Source of the DNA: Sphingopyxis sp. MWB1
GTDB lineage: Bacteria; Pseudomonadota; Alphaproteobacteria; Sphingomonadales; Sphingomonadaceae
Assembly: GCF_000763945.1 (NCBI RefSeq)
Contig: NZ_JQFJ01000002.1
Location: forward strand, 1,426,001-1,490,000
Length of the DNA stretch: 64,000 nucleotides
Direction of reading: 5' to 3'
Shown: positions 1 through 7,196 of the stretch, one piece after another
How the letters are laid out: each line of letters starts with the position of its first letter
Position numbering within the stretch: the stretch's first letter is position 1
Made by a program: the position numbers and the translations under genes
Notes under the pieces: model-generated
What the model was told of the DNA's origin: nothing
Seen by the model: the letters and a program-made list of their open reading frames with translations, nothing else
Database searches by the model: none

Positions 1-155
1 TTACCGACCTGCGCTTCGATCCGACGGATCGTGTCCACAGATAGCCGGATAGTCGTGGCTTTCATTCCAAGCGGCGGGCGTCCCATGCCGTCGTCGCTAT
101 CGGCCCCGCGCTCAATCTCAAAGAGAATCGCGTTAATGACATCGTTTATTTGCAT
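1..155 (-). CDS. Ribbon-helix-helix type regulator or antitoxin, cut by the window edge
   Basis: Only the first 51 codons lie in the window; the reading frame stays open to base 1. The visible protein starts MQINDVINAILFEIERG and then has a segment ATTIRLSVDTIRRIEAQVG, which fits the beta strand and first helix of a CopG-type ribbon-helix-helix fold: an alternating polar strand followed by a short amphipathic helix. Such proteins bind DNA as dimers and often repress their own gene. The ATG at 155 sits directly beside a 33-base palindrome, which supports autoregulation. It is part of the integrated element on the left. Family assignment rests on a short fragment, so it could be another small DNA-binding protein. 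Confidence 0.55.
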   Translation of the reverse strand, partial: MQINDVINAILFEIERGADSDDGMGRPPLGMKATTIRLSVDTIRRIEAQVG

Positions 156-156
156 A

Positions 157-189
157 TACGCTACCGTTTATGATATAAACGATAGCGTA
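157..189. promoter_or_regulatory. Palindromic operator between divergent genes
   Basis: An inverted repeat of two 15-base arms around GAT, with a single mismatched pair (164/182). The core half-site CGTTTAT occurs at 165-171, is mirrored as ATAAACG at 175-181, and recurs directly at 143-149, 22 bases (about two helical turns) away, inside the first codons of the minus-strand regulator. It lies just upstream of that regulator's start (155) and upstream of the plus-strand gene at 296, so it could control both. Its role as the regulator's binding site is inferred. Confidence 0.6.
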
Positions 190-295
190 AACAAGGTTTG
201 TTTCATCGGCGGACGATTAGCTGAGGCCGAATCACGATAGCGATGGAGGCGGTATCATCCACGAGGGCACGAGAGGGCGATCCAAGGGCGCCGGG

Positions 296-808
296 ATGAT
301 GCCGCCAGCTCCGGCCTTTGCTCCAATCCCTTCGCAGGGCCAGTTTCATCTGGCCCCCGTTCTCGAAAGATCATGCGCCCGACGCGCGCTAAGCAAGACA
401 CGCTATCGCAACGCCGAGGGCTTCTTCCTCGCGATTGAGGAGCAGCTTTTCGCGGACAACAGCGACCTTCTCTATCAAACCGGCATCGTGGCGCAGTTGG
501 CGCTCACCTCGCATCTGCTCGACGTCGGGTTCGACGACAGATGGTGCGCCCGACATATCGGCCTGCATATCGACAAGGCGTTGGCCTACGCCAATGCGAC
601 CGGCCTCAATTATCACTCCGTCGCGCTCCAGCGGCTGGCCCCGGTGCTGTCGCCCTACAACGTCTGGCGCAATCCCGACCTCGACGGATCGCGGCCCCTG
701 CCACCTATGTCGATGCCGGACATCCCAGCCCTGCTCCGGGAATTGCTCGATCATGTGCGAGGGGTGACGGGACACCCTAGCCCCCGGCGGAGGAAAGCTC
801 ATGGCTGA
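296..808 (+). CDS. Hypothetical protein of the integrated element
   Basis: A 170-residue protein that I do not recognise. The N-terminus is Pro/Ala-rich. The middle (about 40-130) is predicted helical, with segments such as FFLAIEEQLF and LLYQTGIVAQLALTSHLL, and the tail is basic (PSPRRRKAHG). No signal peptide or membrane segment is evident. Two adjacent ATG codons (296 and 299) follow a weak AAGGG ribosome site. Its last 8 bases overlap the start of the sigma-70 region 4-like gene at 801, so the two are probably translated together and may act together. It may be a partner of that small sigma-like protein, but this is inference. Confidence 0.6.
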   Translation: MMPPAPAFAPIPSQGQFHLAPVLERSCARRALSKTRYRNAEGFFLAIEEQLFADNSDLLYQTGIVAQLALTSHLLDVGFDDRWCARHIGLHIDKALAYANATGLNYHSVALQRLAPVLSPYNVWRNPDLDGSRPLPPMSMPDIPALLRELLDHVRGVTGHPSPRRRKAHG

Positions 809-1106
809 CGATAACCTCGCCGCCCGCTTCGCGCGCACAATCCGCGACCTGCTCGTTCCGCCGCCGGTCGTTCCCAATTTCGATGAAGATGTCGATCCCG
901 AGATAGCGCGGATCGAATGGGCGATTGCCCGCCTGCCAAAGCGAACGCGCGATGTGTTCCTGATGCACCGCTTCGACGACCTTCCATACGACCGCATCGC
1001 CCACCGCCTCGGCATCAGCGTAAAGACGGTCGAGCGGGAAATAGCGAGGGTGTTATGCGCTATCCGCGAGGCGCGAGAAGATCATGCCCGCGAGCAATCC
1101 AAGTAG
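801..1106 (+). CDS. Sigma-70 region 4-like helix-turn-helix protein
   Basis: A 101-residue protein whose C-terminal half reads ALPK-like as ARLPKRTRDVFLMHRFDDL, followed by YDRIAHRLGISVKTVEREI. This is the layout of sigma factor region 4, which contacts the -35 element. There is no region 2 or other core-binding part, so it cannot be a complete sigma factor. It is more likely an element-encoded transcription regulator. It overlaps the preceding 170-residue gene by 8 bases. Within the element it lies upstream of the serine recombinase. Family match is good; target genes are unknown. Confidence 0.75.
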   Translation: MADDNLAARFARTIRDLLVPPPVVPNFDEDVDPEIARIEWAIARLPKRTRDVFLMHRFDDLPYDRIAHRLGISVKTVEREIARVLCAIREAREDHAREQSK

Positions 1107-1289
1107 GCGTTTGGCATCCCTGCACCGGCTGGTGATTCGCTCGACGAGGTCAAAACGGAACCCGAAAAATGCGGACCCGGCTTCCCGCAATCTTTCCGAG
1201 AGTCAGTTTTTCTTCGCTGGAGCCCTACTCCCGGTCTTGAAGGGCGGATTTATGTTCCGCCGCGCGCTGAACCGCGCAACCATTGCGGA

Positions 1290-1514
1290 ATGGCCCGCCC
1301 CTCCCCCGAGCGAGCGCCCAGCGCATCGGAGCAGCTTGAAGCGCTGCTCGGCAAGCCGTGGCCCTTTCCGGGCCGCCCTCCCAAGCATGACCTCTCGACA
1401 TGGCGCGTCACCGATGATTGGCCCGATCCCGTTCCGGTCACACTGGAAGAGGTCGAAGTGTTTGAACGCTGGTTCGGCGACCTGTTCAACGAGTTCTTTT
1501 CCCCACCCCTCTAA
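1290..1514 (+). CDS. Small acidic hypothetical protein upstream of the recombinase
   Basis: A 74-residue protein, acidic towards the C-terminus, with the segment PVPVTLEEVEVFERWFGDLF and ending in NEFFSPPL. It stops 21 bases before the serine recombinase ATG and is probably in one transcript with it. I do not recognise the family. The conserved-looking Trp/Asp-rich stretch (WRVTDDWPDP) and codon use like the neighbours suggest a real gene. A longer frame in another phase (1084-1539) overlaps it and looks like a shadow. Its position next to a recombinase makes an excision or control role conceivable, without direct evidence. Confidence 0.5.
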   Translation: MARPSPERAPSASEQLEALLGKPWPFPGRPPKHDLSTWRVTDDWPDPVPVTLEEVEVFERWFGDLFNEFFSPPL

Positions 1515-1535
1515 GCTGACCCTACGGAGACTGCC

Positions 1536-3191
1536 ATGACTGCGCCGCAGACCATCACGGGGGGGCGCGCGGCCCTCTACCTTCGCGTCTCGACCGCGCG
1601 GCAGGCCGAGCATGACGTGTCGATCCCCGACCAGCGGCGGCAGGGCGAAGGCTGGTGCGCCGCGCGCGGGCTCAAGGTGGTTGATACCTATGTCGAGTCC
1701 GGCGCCTCCGCGACGAATGACCGCCGCCCAGAGTTCCAGAGACTGATTGAGGCCGGGACATCGAAACCAGCGCCGTTCGACCTCGTAGTGGTTCACAGCT
1801 TCTCCCGCTTCTTCCGCGATCATTTCGAGCTTGAGTTCTACATCCGCAAGCTCGCCAAGAATGGCGTGAAGCTAGTCTCCATCACGCAGGAAATGGGCGA
1901 TGACCCCATGCACGTCATGATGCGGCAGATCATGGCGTTGTTCGACGAGTATCAGTCCAAAGAGACCGCCAAACATGTGCTGCGCGCGATGCGCGAGAAT
2001 GCGCGGCAGGGCTTTTGGAATGGATCGCTACCGCCGATCGGCTACCGCGTCGTCGCGGCTGAACAGCGCGGCGCAAAGGTCAAGAAGCGGTTGGAGATTG
2101 ATCCCTTCCACGCCGAAACAGTGCGAACCATTTTCCGGCTTGCTCTGGCAGGCGATGGGGTATCGGGTTCGATGGGGGTCAAGGCTATCGCGGCTTGGCT
2201 GAATGAAAGGTCCATTCGCACCCGCGATGGCGGGCGTTGGGGCCTCGGTGCCGTCCACCAGATACTCACCCGCTCGACCTACACCGGGCGTCACGAGTTC
2301 AATCGACGCGGCAAGGACAGGAAGCTCAAACCAAAGTCGGAGGCGGTTGTGGTCGAAGTGCCCCCGATTATCGATCAGGAGACGTTTGACGGGGTGCAGG
2401 CGCACTTGCAGGCCCACAACCCCAAGAAGGTGCCCCCTCGCGTCGTAAGCGGCCCTACGCTGCTTACAGGCCTCATTCACTGCGCGAAGTGTGGCGGCGC
2501 GATGACCATCCGCACCGGCAAGGGCGGGCAGTATCGATATTACTCCTGCTCGACCAAAGCACGGCAGGGGCCGACCGCCTGCACCGGCATGACGGTGGCA
2601 ATGGAGAAGCTGGACGATTTGGTCGCAAAGCATCTGGAGGACAGGCTTCTCCAACCCGACCGGCTGGAAGCCATCTTGTCGGCCGTGCTGGATCGGCGGC
2701 AGGAACAGACGGCGCGCAAGCGCGCCCATGTGGCCGATTTGAACAAGCGCGCCGCCGAGACTGACCTGCGGCTAAAGCGGCTCTTCAACGCTATCGAGAA
2801 CGGCATTGCCGACCTGAACGATCCCGACCTCAAGGATCGCATCGCAACGCTCAAGGCGACGCGCGATCAGGCCAAGGCCGACGCGGAGCGCGTAACCGCC
2901 TCGCTCGGTGCGACGGGCCAAAAGTCGTTCGCGCCGGACATGCTGGCGAAGTTTGCGGCCACCGCGCGCCAGAGGATGCGAATCGAGGGCGGCGGCTATC
3001 ATCGCGAGCATCTCCGCGCGCTTGCACAGCGCGTGGAGGTCGATGTTCGAGAGGTTCGGCTTCTCGGCTCGAAGAGCAATCTACTGCAAGCACTGGTCGC
3101 GGGGGCCGCCGAGACAAAGCCGGGCGCGGTGCCCAGTTTTGTTCCGAAGTGGTGCACCCGACAGGATTCGAACCTGTGGCCCCCAGATTAG
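1536..3191 (+). CDS. Large serine recombinase (site-specific integrase)
   Basis: A 551-residue large serine recombinase. The N-terminal resolvase domain carries the catalytic motif YLRVSTARQ with Ser19, and a VVHSFSRFFRD segment. A recombinase domain follows (about 165-300), then a zinc ribbon starting CAKCGG near residue 316 with further Cys at YYSCS and ACTGM. A coiled-coil-like segment (about 385-470) precedes the C-terminus. It catalyses integration and excision of the element. The frame enters the tRNA-Arg gene at 3150, and the final residues (KWCTRQDSNLWPPD) with the TAG stop are encoded by tRNA sequence. The gene therefore sits directly at the attachment site, which strongly supports its role as the element's integrase. 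Confidence 0.93.
   Translation: MTAPQTITGGRAALYLRVSTARQAEHDVSIPDQRRQGEGWCAARGLKVVDTYVESGASATNDRRPEFQRLIEAGTSKPAPFDLVVVHSFSRFFRDHFELEFYIRKLAKNGVKLVSITQEMGDDPMHVMMRQIMALFDEYQSKETAKHVLRAMRENARQGFWNGSLPPIGYRVVAAEQRGAKVKKRLEIDPFHAETVRTIFRLALAGDGVSGSMGVKAIAAWLNERSIRTRDGGRWGLGAVHQILTRSTYTGRHEFNRRGKDRKLKPKSEAVVVEVPPIIDQETFDGVQAHLQAHNPKKVPPRVVSGPTLLTGLIHCAKCGGAMTIRTGKGGQYRYYSCSTKARQGPTACTGMTVAMEKLDDLVAKHLEDRLLQPDRLEAILSAVLDRRQEQTARKRAHVADLNKRAAETDLRLKRLFNAIENGIADLNDPDLKDRIATLKATRDQAKADAERVTASLGATGQKSFAPDMLAKFAATARQRMRIEGGGYHREHLRALAQRVEVDVREVRLLGSKSNLLQALVAGAAETKPGAVPSFVPKWCTRQDSNLWPPD
3150..3191. other. Probable attachment site (att) within the 3' part of tRNA-Arg
   Basis: The recombinase gene ends inside the tRNA gene at its 3' side, and the tRNA reads complete through its CCA (bases 3150-3152). 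This is the usual arrangement where an element integrated at the 3' end of a tRNA and supplied a replacement 3' segment. The exact core cannot be fixed because the other element end is outside the window. The stretch given is the part shared by the recombinase frame and the tRNA. Confidence 0.6.
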
Positions 3192-3226
3192 GAATCTGAT
3201 GCTCTATCCTGCTGAGCTACGGGTGC
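3150..3226 (-). tRNA. tRNA-Arg, anticodon CCT
   Basis: On the minus strand a complete 77-nt cloverleaf. The acceptor stem GCACCCG (from 3226) pairs with CGGGTGC, the discriminator is A, and the CCA is encoded. The D arm contains TAGCTCAGCAGGATAGAGCA. The anticodon loop TTCCTAA gives anticodon CCT, which reads AGG as Arg. The T loop is GGTTCGAATCC. It is the integration target of the element to its left. Confidence 0.97.
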
Positions 3227-3273
3227 GTCGTGTTTCGTTTAGCGGGCGGGGCGGCGCAGCGTCAATCGGCCTG

Positions 3274-3765
3274 TCAGTTTACCGCATCGGGCGGTGCGAT
3301 CGGGACGAGCAGCGGCAGCGCGGCAATGCCGTCGTCGTGGAGTTCGCGCACCTCGTCGGGCGAGGCTTCGCCGTGGATGGGGTCTTCGGGTGCGCGCCCT
3401 TCGTGCATCGCGCGGGCGGCGGCGGCAAAGTCGCGGCCGACCCAGCGCGAGCGGGGTAATATTTCCGCCTGCCGCGCGGCAATTTCGGCGATGACACGCT
3501 GTACCAGTTCGGGGGGGAGCGCGGCGGCCGGTTCCTTCCCCGCCGGCACCGGCGCGCAAGCAGGAGCTGGCGCCGGAACCGCCGCGCGCTGGTTCGATTT
3601 GGCACCGACGCGCGGCGCCATCACTGCCTTGTCCACATCGCTGTCACCGCAAATCGGGCAAGCGATAAGCCTGCGCGCCTTTTGCTCAGCAAAGCTGTCG
3701 CTGCTCGCAAACCAGGCTTCGAACCGATGCGCGCCGCCCGCGCAGCACAGGTCGAATACGATCAT
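3274..3765 (-). CDS. DUF1178 family protein
   Basis: A 163-residue protein of the DUF1178 family, function unknown. It begins MIVFDLCCAGGAHRFEAWFA, has a CPICG zinc-binding-like pair near residue 36, a Pro/Ala-rich linker (about 60-85), and a C-terminal part rich in acidic residues around RWVGRDFAAAARAMHEG, typical of the family. The start overlaps the grxC stop by 4 bases, so it is the last gene of a comF-grxC-DUF1178 operon. That order recurs in alphaproteobacteria as far as I recall. A redox or metal role is only a guess from the neighbours. Confidence 0.85.
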   Translation of the reverse strand: MIVFDLCCAGGAHRFEAWFASSDSFAEQKARRLIACPICGDSDVDKAVMAPRVGAKSNQRAAVPAPAPACAPVPAGKEPAAALPPELVQRVIAEIAARQAEILPRSRWVGRDFAAAARAMHEGRAPEDPIHGEASPDEVRELHDDGIAALPLLVPIAPPDAVN

Positions 3766-4028
3766 GACGCGGCGTTGTGCAGCAAGGGGTCGAGCCCCCC
3801 GCGCTGATCGAGCGCCGCCAGCTCGTCGCTGCCGCCGATATGCCGGTCATCGATGAAAATCTGGGGCACGGTGCGGCTGCCATTCGCGCGTTCGACCATC
3901 GCGTCAAAGCCTGCGCGGTCCATCGTCACGTCAATTTCCTCAAAGGCCGCGCCCTTGCTTTCCAGCAAGGCTTTGGCGCGGGTGCAATAGGGGCACATGA
4001 ATTTGGTATAGACTTGGATTTTCGCCAT
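3762..4028 (-). CDS. grxC: Glutaredoxin 3 (GrxC type)
   Basis: An 88-residue class I glutaredoxin that reduces disulfides and glutathione mixed disulfides in the cytoplasm using glutathione. The active site CPYC is at residues 12-15. The glutathione-binding TVP motif (SRTVPQIFI) and the GG(S/D)D loop (IGGSDEL) are present. Length is normal for the family. It starts immediately after the comF stop codon and overlaps the DUF1178 gene by 4 bases, indicating translational coupling in one operon. Confidence 0.95.
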   Translation of the reverse strand: MAKIQVYTKFMCPYCTRAKALLESKGAAFEEIDVTMDRAGFDAMVERANGSRTVPQIFIDDRHIGGSDELAALDQRGGLDPLLHNAAS

Positions 4029-4895
4029 CTATTCTGAGATCCTTCCGCTCTCCATATCGGAATCGAACGTGGCAAAGTCAAATATGTTGCCCGTCATCAG
4101 CGCGTCGGGGACGACCCGCGCCCAGCAGAGCGCCGAAACACGCGCCGCACCGCTGCGCTGCAAGGCGCGGGCGGCGGCGCGCAGGGTTGCCCCGCTGGCA
4201 TGGACATCATCGACCAAAATCAGATGCCGTCCCGCCAGCCGATCGCGGGCACCGGATGCCAGTGCAAAGGCGCCCGAGAGGATGCGCTGCCGCTCGCGCC
4301 GCCCCTTACCGCGCAGCGGGGCGGTGGCTTTGCGGCGGACGAGCAGATGCGCATTGGCCTCGATCCCCGTTTCGCGCGCCAGCGCAGCGGCGATCAGCGC
4401 CGCCTGGTTGAAACCGCGCGACCAAAGCCGTCCGCGATGCAGGGGAATGGGGAGCAACAACGGGAGGGGCTCCTCGCGCCCTTCCGCCGCCGCGCGCTGC
4501 GCTTCCTCTTCGACCAGCCGCCGCAACGGCCGCGCCATCAGTCCCGCCATCAGGCGCGCATGGCCCACGCGCCGCCCATATTTGAGCCGCAGCGCGACGG
4601 TGCGCGCGGCGGGACCATAAGCGACCGCGGCGGGCGCCCCTTCAAAGGGTGGCGGGTCGGCCAGGCAGGCGCCGCAAGCGACCGTCTGCCCCGGCAGCGC
4701 GGTCGGCAGGGGGATCGAACAATGGATACAGGCCGGGCCATCCAGAAAATGCAGCGCCGACCAGCAGGACAGGCAGAATTGCCGGTCGGCCTCCACCATC
4801 ACCCCGCATGCGGGGCAGCGTGGCGGAAGGGCATAGTCGAGGATCGCGCGCCCCGCGCGGCGGAGCAAATGCAGCGCAGGCCAGCGGCGCGCCAT
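4029..4895 (-). CDS. comF: ComF family phosphoribosyltransferase-like protein
   Basis: A 288-residue ComF protein. The N-terminus has zinc-ribbon cysteines (CPACG, CLSCW, CIHCS, CGACL at about 25-90). The C-terminus has the phosphoribosyltransferase signature HLILVDDVHASGATL. ComF proteins are linked to DNA uptake in competent bacteria, but their enzymatic substrate is not settled. The frame stays open upstream to 5549, but family alignment favours MARRWPALHLL at 4895; MDGPA at 4910 is an alternative. It is the first gene of comF-grxC-DUF1178 and is divergent from the methyltransferase at 5002. Confidence 0.88.
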   Translation of the reverse strand: MARRWPALHLLRRAGRAILDYALPPRCPACGVMVEADRQFCLSCWSALHFLDGPACIHCSIPLPTALPGQTVACGACLADPPPFEGAPAAVAYGPAARTVALRLKYGRRVGHARLMAGLMARPLRRLVEEEAQRAAAEGREEPLPLLLPIPLHRGRLWSRGFNQAALIAAALARETGIEANAHLLVRRKATAPLRGKGRRERQRILSGAFALASGARDRLAGRHLILVDDVHASGATLRAAARALQRSGAARVSALCWARVVPDALMTGNIFDFATFDSDMESGRISE

Positions 4896-5001
4896 CGCCG
4901 GGCCATCCATGCTGGCAGAAAGGCTGTCGAGCCGGGCGTCCCCCGATGCCGCGTCCATCTGCCTCTTGTGCCGCATGGCGAGGAGCGGCACAAGCGCGCG
5001 C

Positions 5002-5853
5002 ATGTCGCACCCCGCTCCCCTCTTCTCCCCCGCGCGCAACGCCGCCCAGCGCGACCGCATGGCGAACTTACCCACCGATGCCAATTTCCTCGCGCCGATC
5101 ATCGCCGAATCGCTGATCGACCGGCTGGCGATGGTCACGCGCCGCTTTGACCGCGCGCTGCTGATCGGCGCGCATGATGCAGCGCTGATCGAGCAATTGC
5201 GCGCGCGGGTCGGGGCGCTGACGCTGGTGGAGGCGGGGCCGGGTCTTGCCGCGCACACTGGCGCCCATCGAGCCGAAGCCGATGCGATGGATTTGCCGAT
5301 CGGCAGTTTCGATCTGATCGTCTGGCCCGGCGGGCTGGAGGGGATCAACGATGTTCCGGGCGCACTCGTCCGCTGCCGCGCGCTGCTCGCCCCCGATGGG
5401 CTGCTGCTCGGCACATTGCTGGGCGACGGGAGTCTCGCGCGCCTGCGCCGCGCGCTGATGGCCGAGGGCGTGCGCTCGATCGCGCGCATGCATCCGCAGA
5501 TCGACCTTGCCTCGATGGGTAATTTGCTGCAGCGCGTTGGCTTCACCATGCCCGTCGTCGATGTCGAGGCACTGACCGTACGCTATGGCGACTGGCGCGG
5601 CCTGGTGCGTGATTTGCGCGCAGGCGGCCTCACAAGCCGCCTCTCCCCCGCCCCGCCGCCGTTCACCCGTACCGAGGCGGCGCATATTGCCGCTGCCTTC
5701 GCCGCACAGGCCGACCCCGATGGCCGGGTCGCCGAGCAGTTCAGGCTGGTCCATTTCAGCGGCTGGACGCCGCACCCCGACCAGCCCAAGCCCGCGCGCC
5801 GGGGCAGCGCTACCGCTTCGCTGGCCGAAGCACTGAGGCCGGGGAAGGCATAG
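5002..5853 (+). CDS. Class I SAM-dependent methyltransferase, BioC/NDUFAF5-like
   Basis: A 283-residue protein with a degenerate Rossmann methyltransferase fold. There is an ALLIGAHDAALIEQL segment around residue 47, an acidic strand end (LTLVEAGPG), and DLPIGSFDLIVWPGGLEGIN matching motif post-I/IV of BioC-like enzymes. The segment HPQIDLASMGNLLQRVGFTM resembles the NDUFAF5 group of complex I assembly factors. The start MSHPAPLFSPARNAAQRDR is preferred because NDUFAF5-like proteins begin with a similar region. The substrate is unknown. It is divergent from comF across about 106 bases. Confidence 0.8.
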   Translation: MSHPAPLFSPARNAAQRDRMANLPTDANFLAPIIAESLIDRLAMVTRRFDRALLIGAHDAALIEQLRARVGALTLVEAGPGLAAHTGAHRAEADAMDLPIGSFDLIVWPGGLEGINDVPGALVRCRALLAPDGLLLGTLLGDGSLARLRRALMAEGVRSIARMHPQIDLASMGNLLQRVGFTMPVVDVEALTVRYGDWRGLVRDLRAGGLTSRLSPAPPPFTRTEAAHIAAAFAAQADPDGRVAEQFRLVHFSGWTPHPDQPKPARRGSATASLAEALRPGKA

Positions 5854-5871
5854 CCCCTCCCAAGCTGCCTT

Positions 5872-6300
5872 CTAAACCAGCGCCTCCAGCAGCCCGATGA
5901 GCGGCTTGTCCGCAGGCGGCATGGCGAGGCCGTGCAGTTCAACCGGACGAACCCAGCGCAAGGCGCTGGCATGGCGCGCCTCGGGCACGCCGCCCCATTT
6001 GCGGCACACATAAAGGAGCAGGAGCAGATGCCGCTCGCCAAGCGTATCGCTCGCGAAACAAGCGGGAGCTAGGCAGCTATGATCGACGTCGATACCAAGC
6101 TCCTCGTCGAGTTCGCGGATCAGCGCCGCTTCGGGAGTCTCGCCCGCGTCGACCTTGCCGCCAGGAAATTCCCATAATCCCGCCATCGGCTTGCCCTCCG
6201 GTCGCTGCTGCACCAGCAGCCTCCCATCGCGGTCGACCAGCGCGGCGGCGACCACCAGCAGGTAATTTTTCGGCAGCACAAGCCCGCTCGCATCCGACAA
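5872..6300 (-). CDS. mutT: MutT-type Nudix hydrolase
   Basis: A 142-residue Nudix hydrolase of the MutT group, which sanitises oxidised nucleoside triphosphates such as 8-oxo-dGTP. The Nudix box is visible from GGKVDAGETPEAA to LIRELDEELGI (about residues 48-70), with the REXXEE core. QQRPEGKPMAGLWEFPGG before it is typical of MutT. A TTG start at 6300 is chosen because AAGGA lies 8 bases upstream. The gene ends 18 bases from the convergent methyltransferase gene. Confidence 0.9.
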   Translation of the reverse strand: MSDASGLVLPKNYLLVVAAALVDRDGRLLVQQRPEGKPMAGLWEFPGGKVDAGETPEAALIRELDEELGIDVDHSCLAPACFASDTLGERHLLLLLYVCRKWGGVPEARHASALRWVRPVELHGLAMPPADKPLIGLLEALV

Positions 6301-6446
6301 TTTCTTAATCCTTCCGTGGCATAGCCGTTACGCAAAGCGCGAGACCAATCCGGCTGGCGGCTCCACGGGGGCTTAGCGATGCGTCGCTATGCGGCGCAAG
6401 GGCCGGGGACGGACGCATGAGGAAAAAGCAAAGGCGGGGACAAGAT

Positions 6447-6623
6447 ATGCGGCGTTTCTGGGCAAAATTGGCGCGATCGACCGCCGGCGCAACGGCGATC
6501 GAATATGCGCTGATTCTCACCCTCATCTTCCTCGCAGCGGTTGCGGCCATGACCAATGTGGGCACGAGTACCAGCGCAATGTGGACGCATGTTTCAACAA
6601 CATTGAACGGCGCAGTCAATTAA
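6447..6623 (+). CDS. Flp-type (type IVb) pilin
   Basis: A 58-residue prepilin. After a short basic leader ending STAG, the mature part starts ATAIEYALILTLIFLAA. This is the Flp signature of a prepilin peptidase site followed by Glu-Tyr and a hydrophobic helix, and the C-terminus is short. Such pilins are exported and assembled by the Tad secretion system for adhesion. An ATG 10 codons upstream (6417) is also possible; 6447 gives the usual leader length. It is followed by a second pilin after 135 bases. No tad genes lie nearby. Confidence 0.85.
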   Translation: MRRFWAKLARSTAGATAIEYALILTLIFLAAVAAMTNVGTSTSAMWTHVSTTLNGAVN

Positions 6624-6758
6624 TGTCCACATATGGGACAGAAGAGCGTTGAACGTCTGTCAGGCCATTAAGATTTTCAAAACCAGTTCGCCGTAAACCC
6701 GTCGCTGTTGACCCGACCAGATTGTCAACAGGGTAAGTGAAATTTCAGGAGACCAGAA

Positions 6759-6953
6759 ATGAAATTCTTCAAAAAGCTGGTGCGCGACAACGAAGCCGCC
6801 ACCGCCATCGAATATGGCCTGATCGCCGCGCTCATCTCGGTTGCTGCCATTGCCGCTCTCGGCACCGTTGGTACGAACCTCACGAGCACCTTCACCACCG
6901 TGGGCAGTTCGCTGGCTCCCACCGGCGGCGGTTCGACCTCGACTGGCGGCTAA
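6759..6953 (+). CDS. Flp-type (type IVb) pilin, second copy
   Basis: A 64-residue Flp pilin: leader MKFFKKLVRDNEA, cleavage region AATAIEYGLIAALISVAAI, then a Gly/Ser/Thr-rich tail (APTGGGSTSTGG). The residue before the expected cleavage site is Ala rather than the more common Gly. It follows another pilin gene and ends in front of a clear terminator. It probably forms the main pilus fibre, because its helix is closer to the canonical EYGLIAALISV consensus than that of its neighbour. Confidence 0.9.
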   Translation: MKFFKKLVRDNEAATAIEYGLIAALISVAAIAALGTVGTNLTSTFTTVGSSLAPTGGGSTSTGG

Positions 6954-7003
6954 TCGCACAGCGTTCGGCCGCGCCTCACAAAAGCGCGGCTTTGCTGGAA
7001 AAG

Positions 7004-7037
7004 AAAGGGCGGGGGAGCGATCCACCGCCCTTTTTTT
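7004..7037 (+). terminator. Rho-independent terminator after the pilin genes
   Basis: A perfect 9-bp stem AAAGGGCGG / CCGCCCTTT (7004-7012 with 7025-7033), with a 12-base loop, continues into a run of seven T. It lies 50 bases after the second pilin stop. Confidence 0.88.
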
Positions 7038-7075
7038 CTTGTTCGCCGTGAGCGGCAATCGGCCACCTCACTCCC

Positions 7076-7153
7076 GTTCGTGTCGAGCGTAGTCGAGACA
7101 CCCATCGGGGTAGCTCCATGCTCAGCGGTGTCTCGACTGCGCTCGACACGAAC
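7076..7153. repeat. Inverted pair of the GTTCGTGTCGAG intergenic repeat
   Basis: Bases 7076-7103 (GTTCGTGTCGAGCG, then AGTCGAGACACCC) are repeated in inverted orientation at 7127-7153, with 23 bases between. The pair can fold into a long hairpin. Single copies occur at 14622, 20912 and 22569. It fills the gap between the pilin terminator and the M48 protease gene. Confidence 0.85.
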
Positions 7154-7196
7154 GAGACGGAGAAGTCGAAGCGGAAGCGAAGCTATCCCCTGCCCC

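Noticed and set aside
3150..3191. C-terminal motif TRQDSNLWPPD as a protein domain
   Set aside because: It is simply the translation of tRNA-Arg sequence and carries no functional meaning of its own.
4896..5549. An upstream extension of the comF frame to 5549
   Set aside because: It overlaps the divergent methyltransferase gene and reads as low-complexity Arg/Ser sequence; ComF proteins start near MARRWPALHLL.
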